A stretch of 64,000 bases of DNA from Cycas panzhihuaensis (Eukaryota > Cycadophyta). The notes beneath the pieces were generated by a model, which was not told where the DNA came from, searched no databases, and worked only from the letters and a program-made list of their open reading frames with translations. Shown here in pieces: positions 35,211-46,900 of the stretch (position 1 is the stretch's first letter; every line of letters starts with the position of its first letter). A program made the translations under genes and the position numbers. The stretch lies in the NCBI GenBank assembly GCA_023213395.1, contig CM041465.1:97967741-98031740 (forward strand), written 5' to 3'.

Positions 35211-37350
35211 CTAGACTAATCCCTTAGGTGAAGACTATGAGTCGATTAAGGTATACACTCCACCTGAAATTATCACGGTCCCTCATCTCTCTCATCCTCC
35301 TTCATTGAGACCTGCTTCACGACTTCATTCTCCACTTAGAGAACAAGTTAACAATCATAAATTTAGTCATTCACAACCTCGTCAACCCTCTCTTAGGTAG
35401 TAGGCTCAGGATTAATCTTCCATTCCATACTCTTACTCATGCAAGTGATACTACCACAGTGGATTATGGCATTCCTAGCTCTATCCATATACCCATTTCT
35501 AGTCAAATCATTATGGTTCCACCTAGTTTTGACCTATTTGATTTTATTCCATTAGGATTGACTCATCACGCCCTATTTCTTCTACCACTCAAGTACCCTT
35601 CATGTGTCACATACTATTGGATCTTAGAGTGTTAGGCATCGTTGACCATCACTTAGAGCATCTAATATGATTTTCTTATCACAACATGTTTTTCATGCTC
35701 AATTACTATATTCACAAGCTTTGGCAGTGCAATCACTACTGTTAGGGACTTCTAGGCCCATATCTTCTTCACATATTCCTAGGACTAGCCCTCAAGCCAA
35801 CCCTTTCTACACCTATAATTCAAGTTTCATACAAAACCTCATACCTTAAACCAATTATGTGGTTAATCTTGCAGTGTGGTTTGTTTCTCCTTCTACTCTC
35901 CCACTTCATGGTGTTTCATAAAAACTACAATCACCATAATCTATGCATTCATCTATTCCTTATTCGTTATCCTTACCTCAATGTCCTACTACGTTAAAGC
36001 CAAGGAGACTCTTCTTAGACTATATAAAGTCTCTCTTTCTATACAAGGTTTTGTTGTCACCTATGCCCCCATTCCTTCCTGAATTACCTAAGTTTTCTAG
36101 TGATTCATCTCAAGACCCCACCTCCCATATACAAGCATTTATGCTTGCCTACACATATTTTATGCCATATGATTGTGTTATGATGTATTTATTTCTGAAA
36201 TCACTTTAAGGTAATGCTTTGAAGCGGTTTTATTGGCTTCCTTTAGTTTCGATTCTCTTGTTCCAATAACTAGTTGACTCTTTCATCAACTATTTTGATG
36301 CAACAAGATCATTTGATTTAGGCATCAAATACTTACTTATAATTAAACAAAGCGATGATGAAACATTAAGATATTTTATTAGGAAATTTCAAGATCAAGT
36401 TCACGCTTGCCATTCACACCTTGATCCTAGTTTATTATTTGATCTATTCACCAATGTGTTGAGACCCATATATATTTAGAAGTTTTTAAACTTGGTCCTC
36501 AAATGTACAAAGTAGTTCCTTTGTTGTTTGGTATTAGAGACTTTTGAAATACAAGCGGTGTTAAGAGGGTTGAAACCTATGCCTTCTAAGGATCCAATTT
36601 ATCCTATGAAGGCTACCCATCTGAGACTACATGCAATCATCTTACTTCTTCAATTAGATTACTTTGGTGTGCGATCAACACTATGTTACATATTGATGGT
36701 ACATCTCCTACTTAATCCTCTCAAGAGACCGAAGTGATTCACTTGATCAAGGGAGGAAGAAGCGAGATCCTCCCCACCTCTTCCTTCATCTAGAAAGGCA
36801 GTGGTGCTCTATCATCAAACTAATGCACATGATAGAAGTGAATGTTGAACCATTTAAAATGGGTCCATAACACAAACACTAATGTAAATCATTCTTCCAA
36901 ATCATCATAAGATAAAATGATCCATAAGGATCTATTGCCTCAATCTGATGAGAAAACCGATTAAATAATATAAAGGAAAAAGAGCGAGATATAAGATAAT
37001 GAAGACCAACCTTCAAGATTTGATTCGTTAAAGAAGATTACCACTCCTGCAAATGTTCAAGAAAGAAGAAGCACCAATCAACCTCATCCACATCCTAAAG
37101 GTGGTGATACCAAGAGAACCATAAACATGGTGGAGACTTCAAAGAGTGTAGGAATATACGAATCATCTAATGATTTGATGGTGAGAATCGACTCTTTACC
37201 TCTAGTACCCCCCCGTCCCATTAGGTTTAGGTCTATTCCTTCTAGTTTAAAGGATGGATCTTTCTTTTTGGTAGATGAATTAAAGACCATTCCTATAGGC
37301 ATATCAGTTATTGATTTGCTCAAGTGTTTCCCTAAGCAACATTAACTTTT
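35211..37350 (+). pseudogene. gag pseudogene of element B
   Basis: Starts with the same Pro/Ser/His-rich segment as A (PLGEDYES at about 35221). The capsid core is at about 36060-36590 (FMPYDCVMMYLFLKSL near 36160-36208). The nucleocapsid knuckle near 36787-36832 keeps Trp-Cys, but one base is missing so the frame breaks inside it. The gag-protease junction (SIPSSLKDGSFFLVDELKTI, 37236-37295) is well kept. Cut at about 37351 by copia 1. Confidence 0.75.
37216..37243 (+). repeat. Source copy of a 28-bp templated duplication
   Basis: TCCCATTAGGTTTAGG followed by TCTATTCCTTCT is part of element B's own gag-pol junction (element A has it near 2028-2054 with a few changes). An exact 28-base copy stands at 37355-37382, immediately left of the copia 1 LTR. 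Confidence 0.92.
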
Positions 37351-37354
37351 ACAT

Positions 37355-37382
37355 TCCCATTAGGTTTAGGTCTATTCCTTCT
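37355..37382 (+). repeat. Filler copy of the 28-bp duplication at the copia 1 junction
   Basis: Identical over 28 bases to 37216-37243. It lies between the left target-site copy ACATTC (37351-37356, partly overlapping) and the copia 1 5' LTR start. Nothing equivalent exists at the right junction, where ACATTC follows the LTR directly (42679-42684). Confidence 0.9.
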
Positions 37383-37383
37383 T

Positions 37384-38034
37384 TCTTAGATAATGTGACA
37401 ACAATGTTTTGGAGACTAAACTTTTGATAGGTTTTTAGTATAGTTTCCCTTCTAAACTTCCTTAGGGGATTCTAAGGGGGGTAGGATCCCCTTAGTGAGG
37501 GGTATGGGGATCAGAAACCCCCCTGCAAAGAGGGGGTTCACGGGCAATAGCCCCCAACCCAAAAAGCTAGTACTAAAAAGCATACTAAATTGTAAAGAGA
37601 ATTGGGGTCATTCACTCAAAATACCTTAGATTCTATGGTTAAGATTTATGCCTTATATGACTCTCTCATGTAGCCCAATTTAGGGTGTTTTTTCATTATA
37701 TTGATGGTATTCAATATATTGGATGTACTGTGAAGAGTTGGGTAGCTAGTTGTTGTTGTTGTCAGCATTCTGCTACAGATTATATATATTTCTCCGTTCT
37801 TTGATAATAAAGATTGATACCTTTCCTGTGTGGATGTTTCCCTAGCACACTACTAGGGTTTTACCACGTTATATTGGAGTGTATATGTGATGATTTAGCT
37901 TTCTAATTCATTTTATTGTATTGTCTCTAGTTTAAGAACTTGGATGTTAAATTTCAGTTCTGATTCCTGTAACTAGTTGCAAAATAGTTTATATCTTAGT
38001 GGCAGTTTCAGGTTATTGGGAACTTATCTTCTCA
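37384..38034 (+). repeat. 5' LTR of copia 1
   Basis: Begins TCTTAGATAATGTGAC (TG of the usual TGTTAG changed to TC) and ends ...CTTCTCA before the PBS. It includes the G/C-rich GGGGGTTCACGGGCAATAGC and CCCCCAACCC, typical of plant copia LTRs, at 37543-37560. The 3' copy is at 42037. Confidence 0.88.
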
Positions 38035-38039
38035 CTAAG

Positions 38040-38051
38040 TGGTATCAAAGC
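38040..38051 (+). other. Primer-binding site of copia 1
   Basis: TGGTATCAAAGC, one change from the initiator Met-tRNA site TGGTATCAGAGC usual for plant copia elements. It starts five bases after the LTR end. Confidence 0.88.
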
Positions 38052-38110
38052 TACTTTTTTTTTTTGCTGTGAGTTTGTAAAGGTTTTGGTGTCAAATTTT
38101 TCTACACCAA

Positions 38111-38850
38111 ATGGCAAAACTAGAGAATGCAAAGTTTGAGGTGGACAAATTCAATGGCAATAATAACTTCAAGTTGTAGAAGTTGAAAGCATATGATGTT
38201 CTAGTACAACAAGGTTTGTCTGAGGAGGTCTTATAGGCAAACCAAAGAAACACATGAGATAGATGATGATGAATGGGATGATCTAGATAAAAGGGCTCTT
38301 AGCACAATACAATTGTATTTAGCGGATGAAGTTCTATTTAACATAGCAGGGGAGTAGATAGCGGTGGGGTTATGGACCTGGTTGGAAGGCTTGTATATGA
38401 CCAAATCAGTGATGAATCGAATCTACTTAAAGAGGCAACTATACTCATTATGGATGAAGGGAGGTATAAAAATTGCTAACTATTTAAATATTTTCAATAC
38501 TCTTATTTGTCATTTGGCTATTATCGATGTCAAAATTAAGGATGAGGACAAGGTTGTTACCTTATTATATTTATTACCAAAATCTTAGGATAATATTATC
38601 ACCTCAATTAGTTTTAGCACTATAGATGAATTAGACTATGATTACATTGAGTGCTTTACTAATGGAAGAAGTGAGGAGGAGTCTAGTCTTGAAACCTTCA
38701 TACGGAAGCTGTAATGACAAGGGGTAGAATAATTGAGAGAGGACAAAGCTCTAGGGACACATCGAGGTCAAAGTCAAAATGCAAGAAGAGTAGCTCGGAT
38801 GTTAGCACTGTAATAAGACAGGTCATCTCAAGAAGGATTGCTACAAAAGG
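38111..38850 (+). pseudogene. gag pseudogene of copia 1
   Basis: Starts MAKLENAKFEVDKFNGNNNF (ATG at 38111), the usual copia gag opening. Frames then shift; QLYSLWMKGGIKIANYLNIF (about 38430-38490) is the conserved middle. The CCHC zinc knuckle is at 38800-38841: Cys, stop (former Gln), His, Cys, then N-K-T-G-H and L-K-K-D-C. All four zinc ligands remain despite the stop. Confidence 0.85.
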
Positions 38851-38929
38851 AAGGAGTTCCAAAAAAAGGAAGATCTTGCCAAGGAGGCTAATCGGTGAGT
38901 CGAATCAAGGTATGAATGATGATGTCTTG

Positions 38930-39330
38930 GTTTCTTATAATGTTTCCTATTATCATCATGATTGGTTATTAGATTCAGGTGATTCACACCATATGTCTCC
39001 ATAGAAGAGTTGGTTTCATTGTACCAACCTCTTAATGGTGGTGATGTACTTATGGGAAATGAAGTTTCTTGTAAGACAATAGGCATTGGTAGCATCAAAA
39101 TTAAAATGTTCGATGGTATGGTGAGAACATTAATTGAAGTTAGATATATACCTGATCTAAAAAAGAATTTAATTTCCTTGGGTGAACTAGATTCTGATGG
39201 TTATAAGTACACATGTCATAAAGGAGTCTTAAAGGTATCAAAGGGTGCCTTGGTTATTATGAAATCCTTAAAAGAAGGAAAGCTTTACATTTTAGTGGGA
39301 AGTACAAATGTAGTCATGCAACTATAGCAT
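38930..39330 (+). pseudogene. Protease of copia 1
   Basis: WLLDSGDSHHMSP has the catalytic D-S-G at 38972-38980; the next residue, usually Ala, is Asp. A stop follows at 39002. The rest of the protease reads LMGNEVSCKTIGIGSIKIKM, YIPDLKKNLISLGELDSDGY and KGVLKVSKGALVIMKSLKEG (39050-39285) in one frame. Confidence 0.85.
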
Positions 39331-39334
39331 CAAA

Positions 39335-40190
39335 GATTGTAAAAGATCTAGCTTAGTTATGGTATCATAGACTTGGTACATGGTGAGATAGGACCTAAGA
39401 TGTTGATGAACTATAAGTTACTTCCTAATTTTAGCTTTTTACAAACATTATATTTTGGAAAAGCGATGTAGATGCATGTTTAAAGTAGAGAATAACACTA
39501 GTAAAGGTGTTCTAGATTACATACGTTTAGATGTTTGGGGACCAACCTATAATATCTTATCGAGGATCATTATATTTTGTCATATTTATATATGATTACT
39601 CACGGAAAGATATGGGTCTATTTTTGAAAAAGAAATGAAGTTTTCAATATGTTTAGAAGTTCAAGGCTCTAGTTGAAAAGAGCACTAGTAGGTTAATTAA
39701 ATGTTTAAGAACTAATAATAAAGGTGAGTTCAACTCCTTAGAGTTTGAGAACTATTATAGAGAAGCTAGGATCGAAAGGCATAAGACCACTAGCTATACT
39801 CCATAGTAGAATGGAATAACTAAGGTCATGAATAGGACACTCCTGGAAAGAGCAAGAAGCATGCTAAGTAATGCAAGAGTGGAGTAGGGCTTATGGTAAG
39901 CTATTCAAATAGCTTGCTATTTAGTAAGCAGTCACCATCACTTACAATGGTAAGATTCCTAAAGAGATATGGATTGGTTATCCATGTGACTATTTAAATT
40001 TGAAAGTTTTTGGTTGTGATGCTTATGCCTTGACTAATAAAAATCGGCGTTTAAAGTTAGACCCAAAATCCAAGAGATGTATCTTCGTTGGTTATGGTGA
40101 TAGAGATAGTGTGAAGGGATATAGGTTATGGGATCTTACTACCCATAAAGTCACTTATTAACGAGATGTTGTATTTGATGAATCTCCCTT
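39335..40190 (+). pseudogene. Integrase of copia 1
   Basis: After the GAG-pre-integrase relic (WYHRLGT near 39360), the core begins with LDVWGP (Asp codon 39530). The second catalytic Asp is Asn (RTNNKGEF, about 39706). The Glu is Lys (NGITKVMNRTLLERARSML, about 39813-39870). With two of three catalytic residues gone it is dead even apart from stops. The tail has SKRCIFVGYGDRDSVKGYRL (about 40069-40128). Confidence 0.85.
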
Positions 40191-40439
40191 TCTAAAATTA
40201 GACACTATAGAAGTTGAAGTGAAATAGGGTAGAAAGTTGAACATCAACGAGTCAAGCTTGAGAGCCATCCATCTTTAGAAATAGAAGAAGCGGGAAGATC
40301 TTTCTAAAGATGAATCTGACAGTTATAGAAGTATATGGACACTCCTCCACCAAGCTGATTAGAAGATCTATATAAGTTATTCATCCACTTGATAGGTACA
40401 TCCCTTCTATTTCTATTGCTTTGGTTTCTAATGATGGTT

Positions 40440-41300
40440 AGTCCACATGCTATCAAGAAGTAGTAGATGATATCCATAGTGAAAAGTATAAGAGGGCTAT
40501 GCAGGAAGAGATCGATGTTTTGAAGAAAAATAATTCATGGGGCTTGGTAGAACTTCCACATTGCTAAAAGACTGTTGGTTACAGGTGGGTTTTCAAGAAG
40601 AAAATGGATGTTGATAGAAAGTTTAACAAATAGAGGGCAAGGTTGGTGGCTAAAGGCTTTGCATAGAAAGCAGGTATTAACTTTCATGAGATCTTTTTAC
40701 TAGTTGTCAAACTTATTTCAATTTGAGTTCTATTAGCACTTGTAGCTTCTCTTATTTTAGAGTTGGGCGGTTAGATGTAAAATAACTTTTCTATATGGAG
40801 ATTTAAATGAGGAGATCTATATAGATCGTGAGAAGGTTATCTAGGATGGTAAGAAAAGACTTATTTATAGGCTCAGAAAATCATTATATGGCCTGAAGTA
40901 ATCACCCAGGTAATGATACAAGAAGTTTGATGCCTTCATGGAGAGCCAAAATTTCAAAAGAAGTGAGTATGATCATTGTGTTTACTTTAAATTCTTGGAC
41001 AATGGCTTATTCATTATCTTGATATTATATGTATATTCATGACATGCTGGTTATAAGTAAGAGCATGGCATAAATCAATAAGTTAAAGGCTCAATTAGCT
41101 AAGACTTTTGATATGAAGGATCTAGGAGCTATAAAACACATCTTAGGTATGGAGATACATAAAGATAGGAAAAATGGTAATCTATGGTTATCACAATAGA
41201 AATATGTGGAAAAGGTGCTAACCAGGTTTAGTATGGAAAATGTGAAACCAATGAGTATCCTGTTGGCTTCCTATTTTAAGCTTTCTTCGAGTATGAGTCC
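40440..41300 (+). pseudogene. Reverse transcriptase of copia 1
   Basis: Landmarks are RWVFKKKMDVDRKFNK (about 40582-40630), RARLVAKGFA, YRLRKSLYGLK (about 40865-40897) and SEYDHCVYFKFLDNGLFII (about 40963-41020). The YVDD box near 41024-41045 is broken by a frameshift (LYVYS then stop). It continues as KDLGAIKHILGMEIHKDRKN (about 41116-41175). Confidence 0.87.
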
Positions 41301-41960
41301 TAGTAAAGAAGAAGAAAATGATTATATATACGGTGCACCTTATGCCAGTGGAGTAGGAAGTTTGATGTATGCCATGGTGTATACAAGACTTGATATTTCA
41401 CATGTAGTCAGTGTAGTTAGAAGGTTTATGGCAAATCCAAGAAAGGAACATTGGGCAGTAGTGAAATAGGTGCTTCGGTATTTGAGAGGCACGAGCGACT
41501 ACTGCATCACCTTTAGAGGTATAGGTAATCAGGTTTGTAGATATGTTGATTCAGACTTTGTAGGAGATTTAGATAAAATAAGGTCTATTTTAGGTTATCT
41601 ATTTACTCTTACAAATGGTCCGATTAGTTGGATGTCAAAATTGTAAGCGCAATTGCATTATCGACTATATAAGCTAAATATATTGTTATAGCACATGCTT
41701 GTAAAGGAGTAATCAGTTACGGGGATATTCGTTGAGCTTGGAAAGAAGCGAAAAGGTAAAGGTATTTTGTGATAGTGAAAGTGCTATTTACTTAGAAAAG
41801 AATCTAGCTTATCATAGTAGGACAAAGCATATTACTCTTCAGTACCATTTTGTTAGACAGGTTGTGGAAGCAGGTGGGTGACACTTGAGAAGGTTAACAC
41901 AAAACATAATTATCTTGATATGTTCACAAAACTAGTACTATTAGAAGTCAAATAGTGTTT
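41300..41960 (+). pseudogene. RNase H of copia 1
   Basis: YASGVGSLMYAMVYTRLDIS (about 41342-41400), then HWAVVK-stop-VLRYLRGTSDY, then YVDSDFVGDLDKIRSILGYL (about 41540-41605), the D-S-D-x-x-G-D block. Near the end, FCDSESAIYLEKNLAYHSRT and KHITLQYHFVR (about 41768-41860). Stops and indels interrupt it. Confidence 0.87.
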
Positions 41961-42019
41961 TACTTCTCTTGGCTTGTAGAAAAGGTGATGAATGGTCTAA
42001 GAAATGTATCGGGTAAATT

Positions 42020-42036
42020 GTTCTCAAGGTGGAGAT
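42020..42036 (+). other. Polypurine tract of copia 1
   Basis: CAAGGTGGAGAT directly before the 3' LTR resembles the AAGTGGGAGATT tract of plant copia elements. Confidence 0.75.
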
Positions 42037-42678
42037 TATTAGATAATGTGACAATAATGTTTTGGAGGTTAAAATTTTGACAAGTTAGCGGTCTGGTTTT
42101 CCCCAAACTTCCTCGGGGTTCTAAGTGGGATGGGATCCTTCCTTGGCTAGGGGTATAGGGGAACCAAACCCCATGAGAGAGGGGTTTGGGGGTGATGGCC
42201 CCTAACCCAAGAACCTATGTGAAAAGCATACTAAATTATAAAGAGAATTGGGGTTGTTTGCTCAAAATACCCTAGATTCTATGGTTGAGATTTGTGCCTT
42301 GTATAACTCTCTCATGTAGCCCAATTTAAGGTGTTTTTTAATTATGTTGATGGTATTCGATATATTAGATGTACTGTGAAGAGTTCGATGGTTGGTTGTT
42401 ATTGCTATCAATATTCTCATAGATTATGTATATTTCTTCATTCTTTGATAATAAAGATTGATACCTTTCTTGTGAGGATGTTTCCCTAACACATTGTTAG
42501 GGTTTTATCACATTATATTGGAGTGTATATGTGACACTTTGGCTTTGTAATTCATTTTATTATATTGTCTCTAGTTTAAGAAGTTGCATATTAAATTTTA
42601 GTTTCAATTCCTGTAACTAGTTGCAAAATAGTTTAGATCTTGGTAGCAATTTTAGGTTATTGGGACCTTGTTTTCTCA
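42037..42678 (+). repeat. 3' LTR of copia 1
   Basis: Starts TATTAGATAATGTGAC and ends TTTTCTCA, followed at once by ACATTC of element B. It is co-linear with the 5' LTR. Confidence 0.88.
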
Positions 42679-42684
42679 ACATTC

Positions 42685-44262
42685 TTCACCTACTTCTACC
42701 TTTTCCTTTAACCTTGCTACTTCACCTAGTCATTTTGCCTATGCGTTGAATGATACTCCTTTGTTTTACATTGAGATCATCAAGGATGATATCAATATCA
42801 AATGAGTTATCATTAATGAAGGATTATCCATCAATATAATCCCTCTTCATCTTATCGAGGATTTAGAGATTTTCATCTTTGATCTATGTGAATGAATGCG
42901 CGAGGGTATGGTAAGAATTAAAAGGTGGTCAAGTTACTCTTCCACTCACATTAGAAGATAAGATAGTGCTTATTGACCTTACTATGATTGACTTGGACTT
43001 AAAGTACAATATCCTTTTTGGTAGACCATAGATCACCCAAATGATAGTAGTTTGTTCATCCATTTACGGTGAACTTAGGTTCATCCATGAGGAGAACTTA
43101 AGATTATTAAATAAGAGCCTAAACCTATTAAACAATTGGTCCCTCTCATTGAGAATTTTATAGAACCTGGTAAATCTTTTGACCCTACTGAGTATTTCTT
43201 TGGTCACTTGGTTTAGGATAATACTTTACTATTGAAGCTCCTTCAACTCACCTAGAAGTGAAGGATATAGATTTAGTTGAGGTTGTCCCTTTATCATCAG
43301 GTTCCTTATCCATTCCAGTTCCTTTAGATTGGATTGATCCCCTTTAGATTCCTTCTTCTTCTATTTTAGAAGAAGAAATAGCTTCTCGTTCTATCATACT
43401 TTATCAAGGACCATCCCAAAGTGACCTTATTGATAAAAATCCTATTTACACTTATTTCTCATAGGTTTTATGCATGCCCCTAGGGGGAAATTTAGTAGTT
43501 CTTTCTATAACCACTCACATAGCAATTACTTCTTTAAGTATCATTGCACATGACTCATGTGTTGCTACTTCTCTATCTTTCTCTCATTCCTCTTTCTTTA
43601 AGACATGGTTAAATGGGCATGAGAATAAGATGTTGTGCATTGACACCTAGATCTAGTATCAAATGATAAAGATACTAGGGTATTTGATACAGGTTGAGCT
43701 AGATTTAGAACCTCTACTACAGTACAGGAAGTTAATTCCATTTCTACTCTCTTATTACTTTTACATCTTCATGTGGACCCTCTCCTATCTTTGCTTGTCT
43801 TAATATCTCCATCTCACCTTGATTATAACATGTATAATCAAGAGCTCATTCAAGTTTTTTCTTCAATTTAGGAGTCTCCTTTTCTTAAGTTGCATCAATT
43901 ATAAGTGCGTGTCCACTCCAAACTCTTTGGTTGGTCCCCTTCCATCTTCTATTTCTTAATCTAAGAACCTTCACCTCATCAATCTCTTTCACCTCAATCA
44001 TTTTAAGAATGATGAAGTGATCATGGAGCATTGCAAGTTTGTCTCCTAGTTTTCCTTATGGACATCACAAGTTAGGATTTTCTAACATTATAATTGATCA
44101 TTCTCAACCCCATGAGTTTATTTCTTCAGTTGAACTTACTCCTCCTTATTTTGAGGAAGGGAATGCAATGGTTATGGAACAAACCATTGATGTAGATTTA
44201 GAAACAGAAGATACCCTAAAATCATCAAGTTGGGAGCTATTTATACTCAAGAGATAACTCAT
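42685..44262 (+). pseudogene. Protease and linker of element B
   Basis: Resumes the element B frame after copia 1. FYIEIIKDDINIK is followed by the protease loop region with VIINEGLSINIIP (Asp changed to Asn, Ser to Leu; about 42808-42846). The linker aligns with A 2600-3805, ending DVDLETEDTL. At about 44262 the alignment to A jumps from A 3805 to A 6520. Confidence 0.75.
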
Positions 44263-44269
44263 TGATCAC

Positions 44270-44680
44270 CTCGTAATGAGGATAAACAGCTCTAAAAGCG
44301 GGTACCTTTCCCTTATGAGCTAAAACTATATGCAAACCATATTTTCCTTTTAATTGGTCTATGCAACAAGAATAAACTATGATTTTAAAATCAGTAGCTT
44401 TGCGTTATAAGCTAAAATTATGGGAAGATTCTATTTTCTTGATCTAACCCGTAATGAGGATAAACTATGGCTCAGAAACTGGTTCCTTTATCTAATGAGC
44501 TAAAACTATGGGTAAAACCTATCTTCTTTCGATTTGTCCTCTATAATGAGAATAAACTATGGATCTGAAGCTAATACCTCTCCCTAATGAACTTAAACTA
44601 TGGGAAAATCCCTTCTTTCTTTCTAATTTATGGATTTGAAACTTATATCTTTACCTAATGAGCTAAAACTATGAGCAAAT
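44270..44680 (+). repeat. 3' repeat cluster 1 of element B
   Basis: Alternating heads AATGAGGATAAAC (44275, 44453), AATGAGAATAAAC-type (about 44355 and 44550) and TAATGAGCTAAAACTATG (about 44317, 44500, 44590, 44660), separated by CTCTGAAAC/TGAAACT...TACCTTT segments. It corresponds to A 6525-6745 but has more units. Here it begins directly at the internal deletion junction. Confidence 0.85.
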
Positions 44681-44689
44681 CTCCCACCT

Positions 44690-45660
44690 TTTTGATGTCT
44701 TCTTGCCTTCATTAAGCATTATGGTGTTTTTTCTATAGATGTAGCCCATAATCTTGTAAGTTATTTGCTCTTTCTAGAACTTACACTGATTGTGAGTTCA
44801 CCATCATTTGGATCTCATTTCCCTTTGAGTTCCATACTCAAAAGGGAATCTTTTCCCCTGGCTTTATTATACTTTCATCTCAAAATGCCTTTATCGGTAT
44901 GAGTATCCATTCATTTCATTGAGAGTCTACTTTTACTTTCAGTTTGTTACCTTATTGATTCAGAACTTACCTTCATCTATTAGTTGGTTAACTTTAGGAT
45001 TCCCTTTTTGGTTATATATCACCACCTATTAATTATTTTTATCCTTGGCTCTCTTTATTATTCCTTTGGAATAGATACTTATTCTGTCATCTTCCCTTCA
45101 TGCTTGGAACACCATGATTTTGATTTCCTTTTTGCTTCTTGTGGTACATTCCTTAAGGGAGATCGTCCCCTTTCCTTTAAGATTTTTGTTAAAAGGAGAA
45201 ATCCTTATTGTGTTGAGTAGAAGAGTTTCTTAAGAAGATAATTATAAACTCGTTCTTATGAAAAGTGGAAGTGAAAAGTAAAAAAACAAAAAAGGAAAAA
45301 AAAGTGAAGTAAAAAAAAAAGAGAAGAAAAAAATAAAGAAAGTTGAAAGAATGCAAAAAATAAGTTTATTGTTTTCATCCTCTTGTAATTTAGTATAAGT
45401 CGCATGATGGCTTTGTCCCCACCTATCTATCTATAGGTTGGGTTCATTTAGATAGTCATTCAAGATTTTGGATCTAGTGCTTGGGTCCACCATGGCCTTA
45501 GTTATGATCGAACCCTACTTGACACCTTGATCATAATTGTATTACTTGGGTTTTCTTCTTCTTACTTCATCATAGTCAAGATCTATTTCTACCACCATCT
45601 CCTTATTGATTGATTCCTACAACTTTCTTTATTGATCCACACAATCTCCTAATTTAGATC
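44690..45660 (+). other. Non-coding spacer of element B
   Basis: Aligns with A 6746-7640. It has a longer A-rich run (45275-45345, poly-A with G/T interruptions). No supported gene. Confidence 0.6.
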
Positions 45661-45672
45661 CTCTCATTCCCA

Positions 45673-46060
45673 TGGCATTGAGTATCTTCACTAATGGGGG
45701 TAGTAGAAACCCATGACCATTGCTTCTACTTGGGTGGATTATGACCAATTAGGAAGTCTCCTCCTTTCCATAGGTTTCTTTATACCTAGGGTAATAAATA
45801 ATGAAGCTAAATACCTTACAATTATAGGATCCTTATTAGATGTCTCTCACTTTACCTTAGACCTATTACTTTACGTGATGATTCTTAGGTTATGGTTTAT
45901 TAGTTAGTTAGGATGTACCAGGTCCACTTTCCATGACTCCTTTCTTTGCATCATCATGACTCATTATTATTGTCCACTGTTATCTTAGTAATTGTCCTTT
46001 ACATACCACATTATTTTAATCTCAAAGTACGACACTCTTATTTTCTCAATCCTTGATCAT
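45673..46060 (+). pseudogene. Second RNase H-like domain of element B
   Basis: Counterpart of A 7673-8090. The start MALSIFTNGGSR has Asn for the first Asp. It continues WVDYDQLGSLLLSIGFFIPR and INNEAKYLTIIGSLLDVSHF (45731-45852), then a one-base deletion shifts the frame at the D-S-Q region. The helix Glu is Lys (AAA), as in A. B kept this domain although RT, RNase H and integrase are gone. Confidence 0.68.
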
Positions 46061-46108
46061 TATATTAATTGATTTTAATTCTTCTAATTAGAATTAGGCC
46101 CACTACAA

Positions 46109-46150
46109 AATGGTATAAACTACCACTTTGTGATGAGTATAAACTATTGG
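46109..46150 (+). repeat. Paired motif of element B
   Basis: AATGGTATAAACTACCACTT, a short gap, then GATGAGTATAAACTATTGG. Same pair as A 8113-8154. Confidence 0.8.
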
Positions 46151-46159
46151 TTTGGTAAG

Positions 46160-46895
46160 ACTATAGGTTTGGGTAGTTGTGAGATTGTGGTGATAGGTAT
46201 AAGACTAAAGTGATATATATGAAAGGGGTATACCTACATGGGAATCTTGGGACATGGAGGATCTTAGCGAGAGGGAGTAAGTTCCTAAAAGCTTCTTGCC
46301 CCTAGAAGGAGCGAATGAGGAATCTAATATACTCAAAGTAGTTAGTCATTTATTGAGACAAGATTAGTTTTACGTTTGCTAAATGATTTACTTCTTTTAT
46401 GATATATTATATGGTGTGGGATTATCCTATATTTATATAATCTACTCGAGTATGATATAAGTTATACATGGATTTCCTTTGAAAGTTTATATTACTCCAA
46501 ATCTTCTACTTTTATAAACTTATTATCATTTTGTATTCTAGATGATTTTAAGTTTATGAAAATAAAATAATTAAACCCTTTCAACTTATCCCATATTAAT
46601 CTTTCATTTTATCTTCTAGTTTTTATTTCTCTCTATTGTCTTTCTGAAGCCCATTGCTACTCTAGGCAATTATAAGAGCTACCATGTATATAGTATTTTC
46701 AAAAGAAACCAAAAAACACCAACCACAAAGGAATAAAAGTAAGAAATGATAAAAAAAATAATTTAGCAGAAAGATGAAAGGAAGAGGGAGCACAAGGCAG
46801 ACGAATCTGCATTAATGAATGCATCTACTTGATCAACTATAAATGGGAATAAGGATAAAAGGTTTTATAGACCAGTAATCCTCTAAGCTTTTAGG
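46160..46895 (+). other. Non-coding AT-rich stretch of element B
   Basis: Aligns with A 8160-8835, then jumps to A about 11565 near 46885; the antisense-ORF region of A is missing. No gene seen. Confidence 0.55.
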
Positions 46896-46900
46896 TACTG

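Larger units (their letters stand above)
37384..42678 (+). mobile_element. Copia 1: complete but dead Ty1/copia element nested in element B
   Basis: Flanked by two LTRs of about 650 bp. It has a Met-initiator type PBS, gag, protease, integrase, RT and RNase H in copia order, and a PPT. The host sequence continues on the right at the point expected from element A. The repeated hexamer ACATTC on both sides is the likely target-site duplication (copia normally makes 5 bp). The two LTRs differ visibly throughout (about 80% identity by eye), so the insertion is old. Confidence 0.9.
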
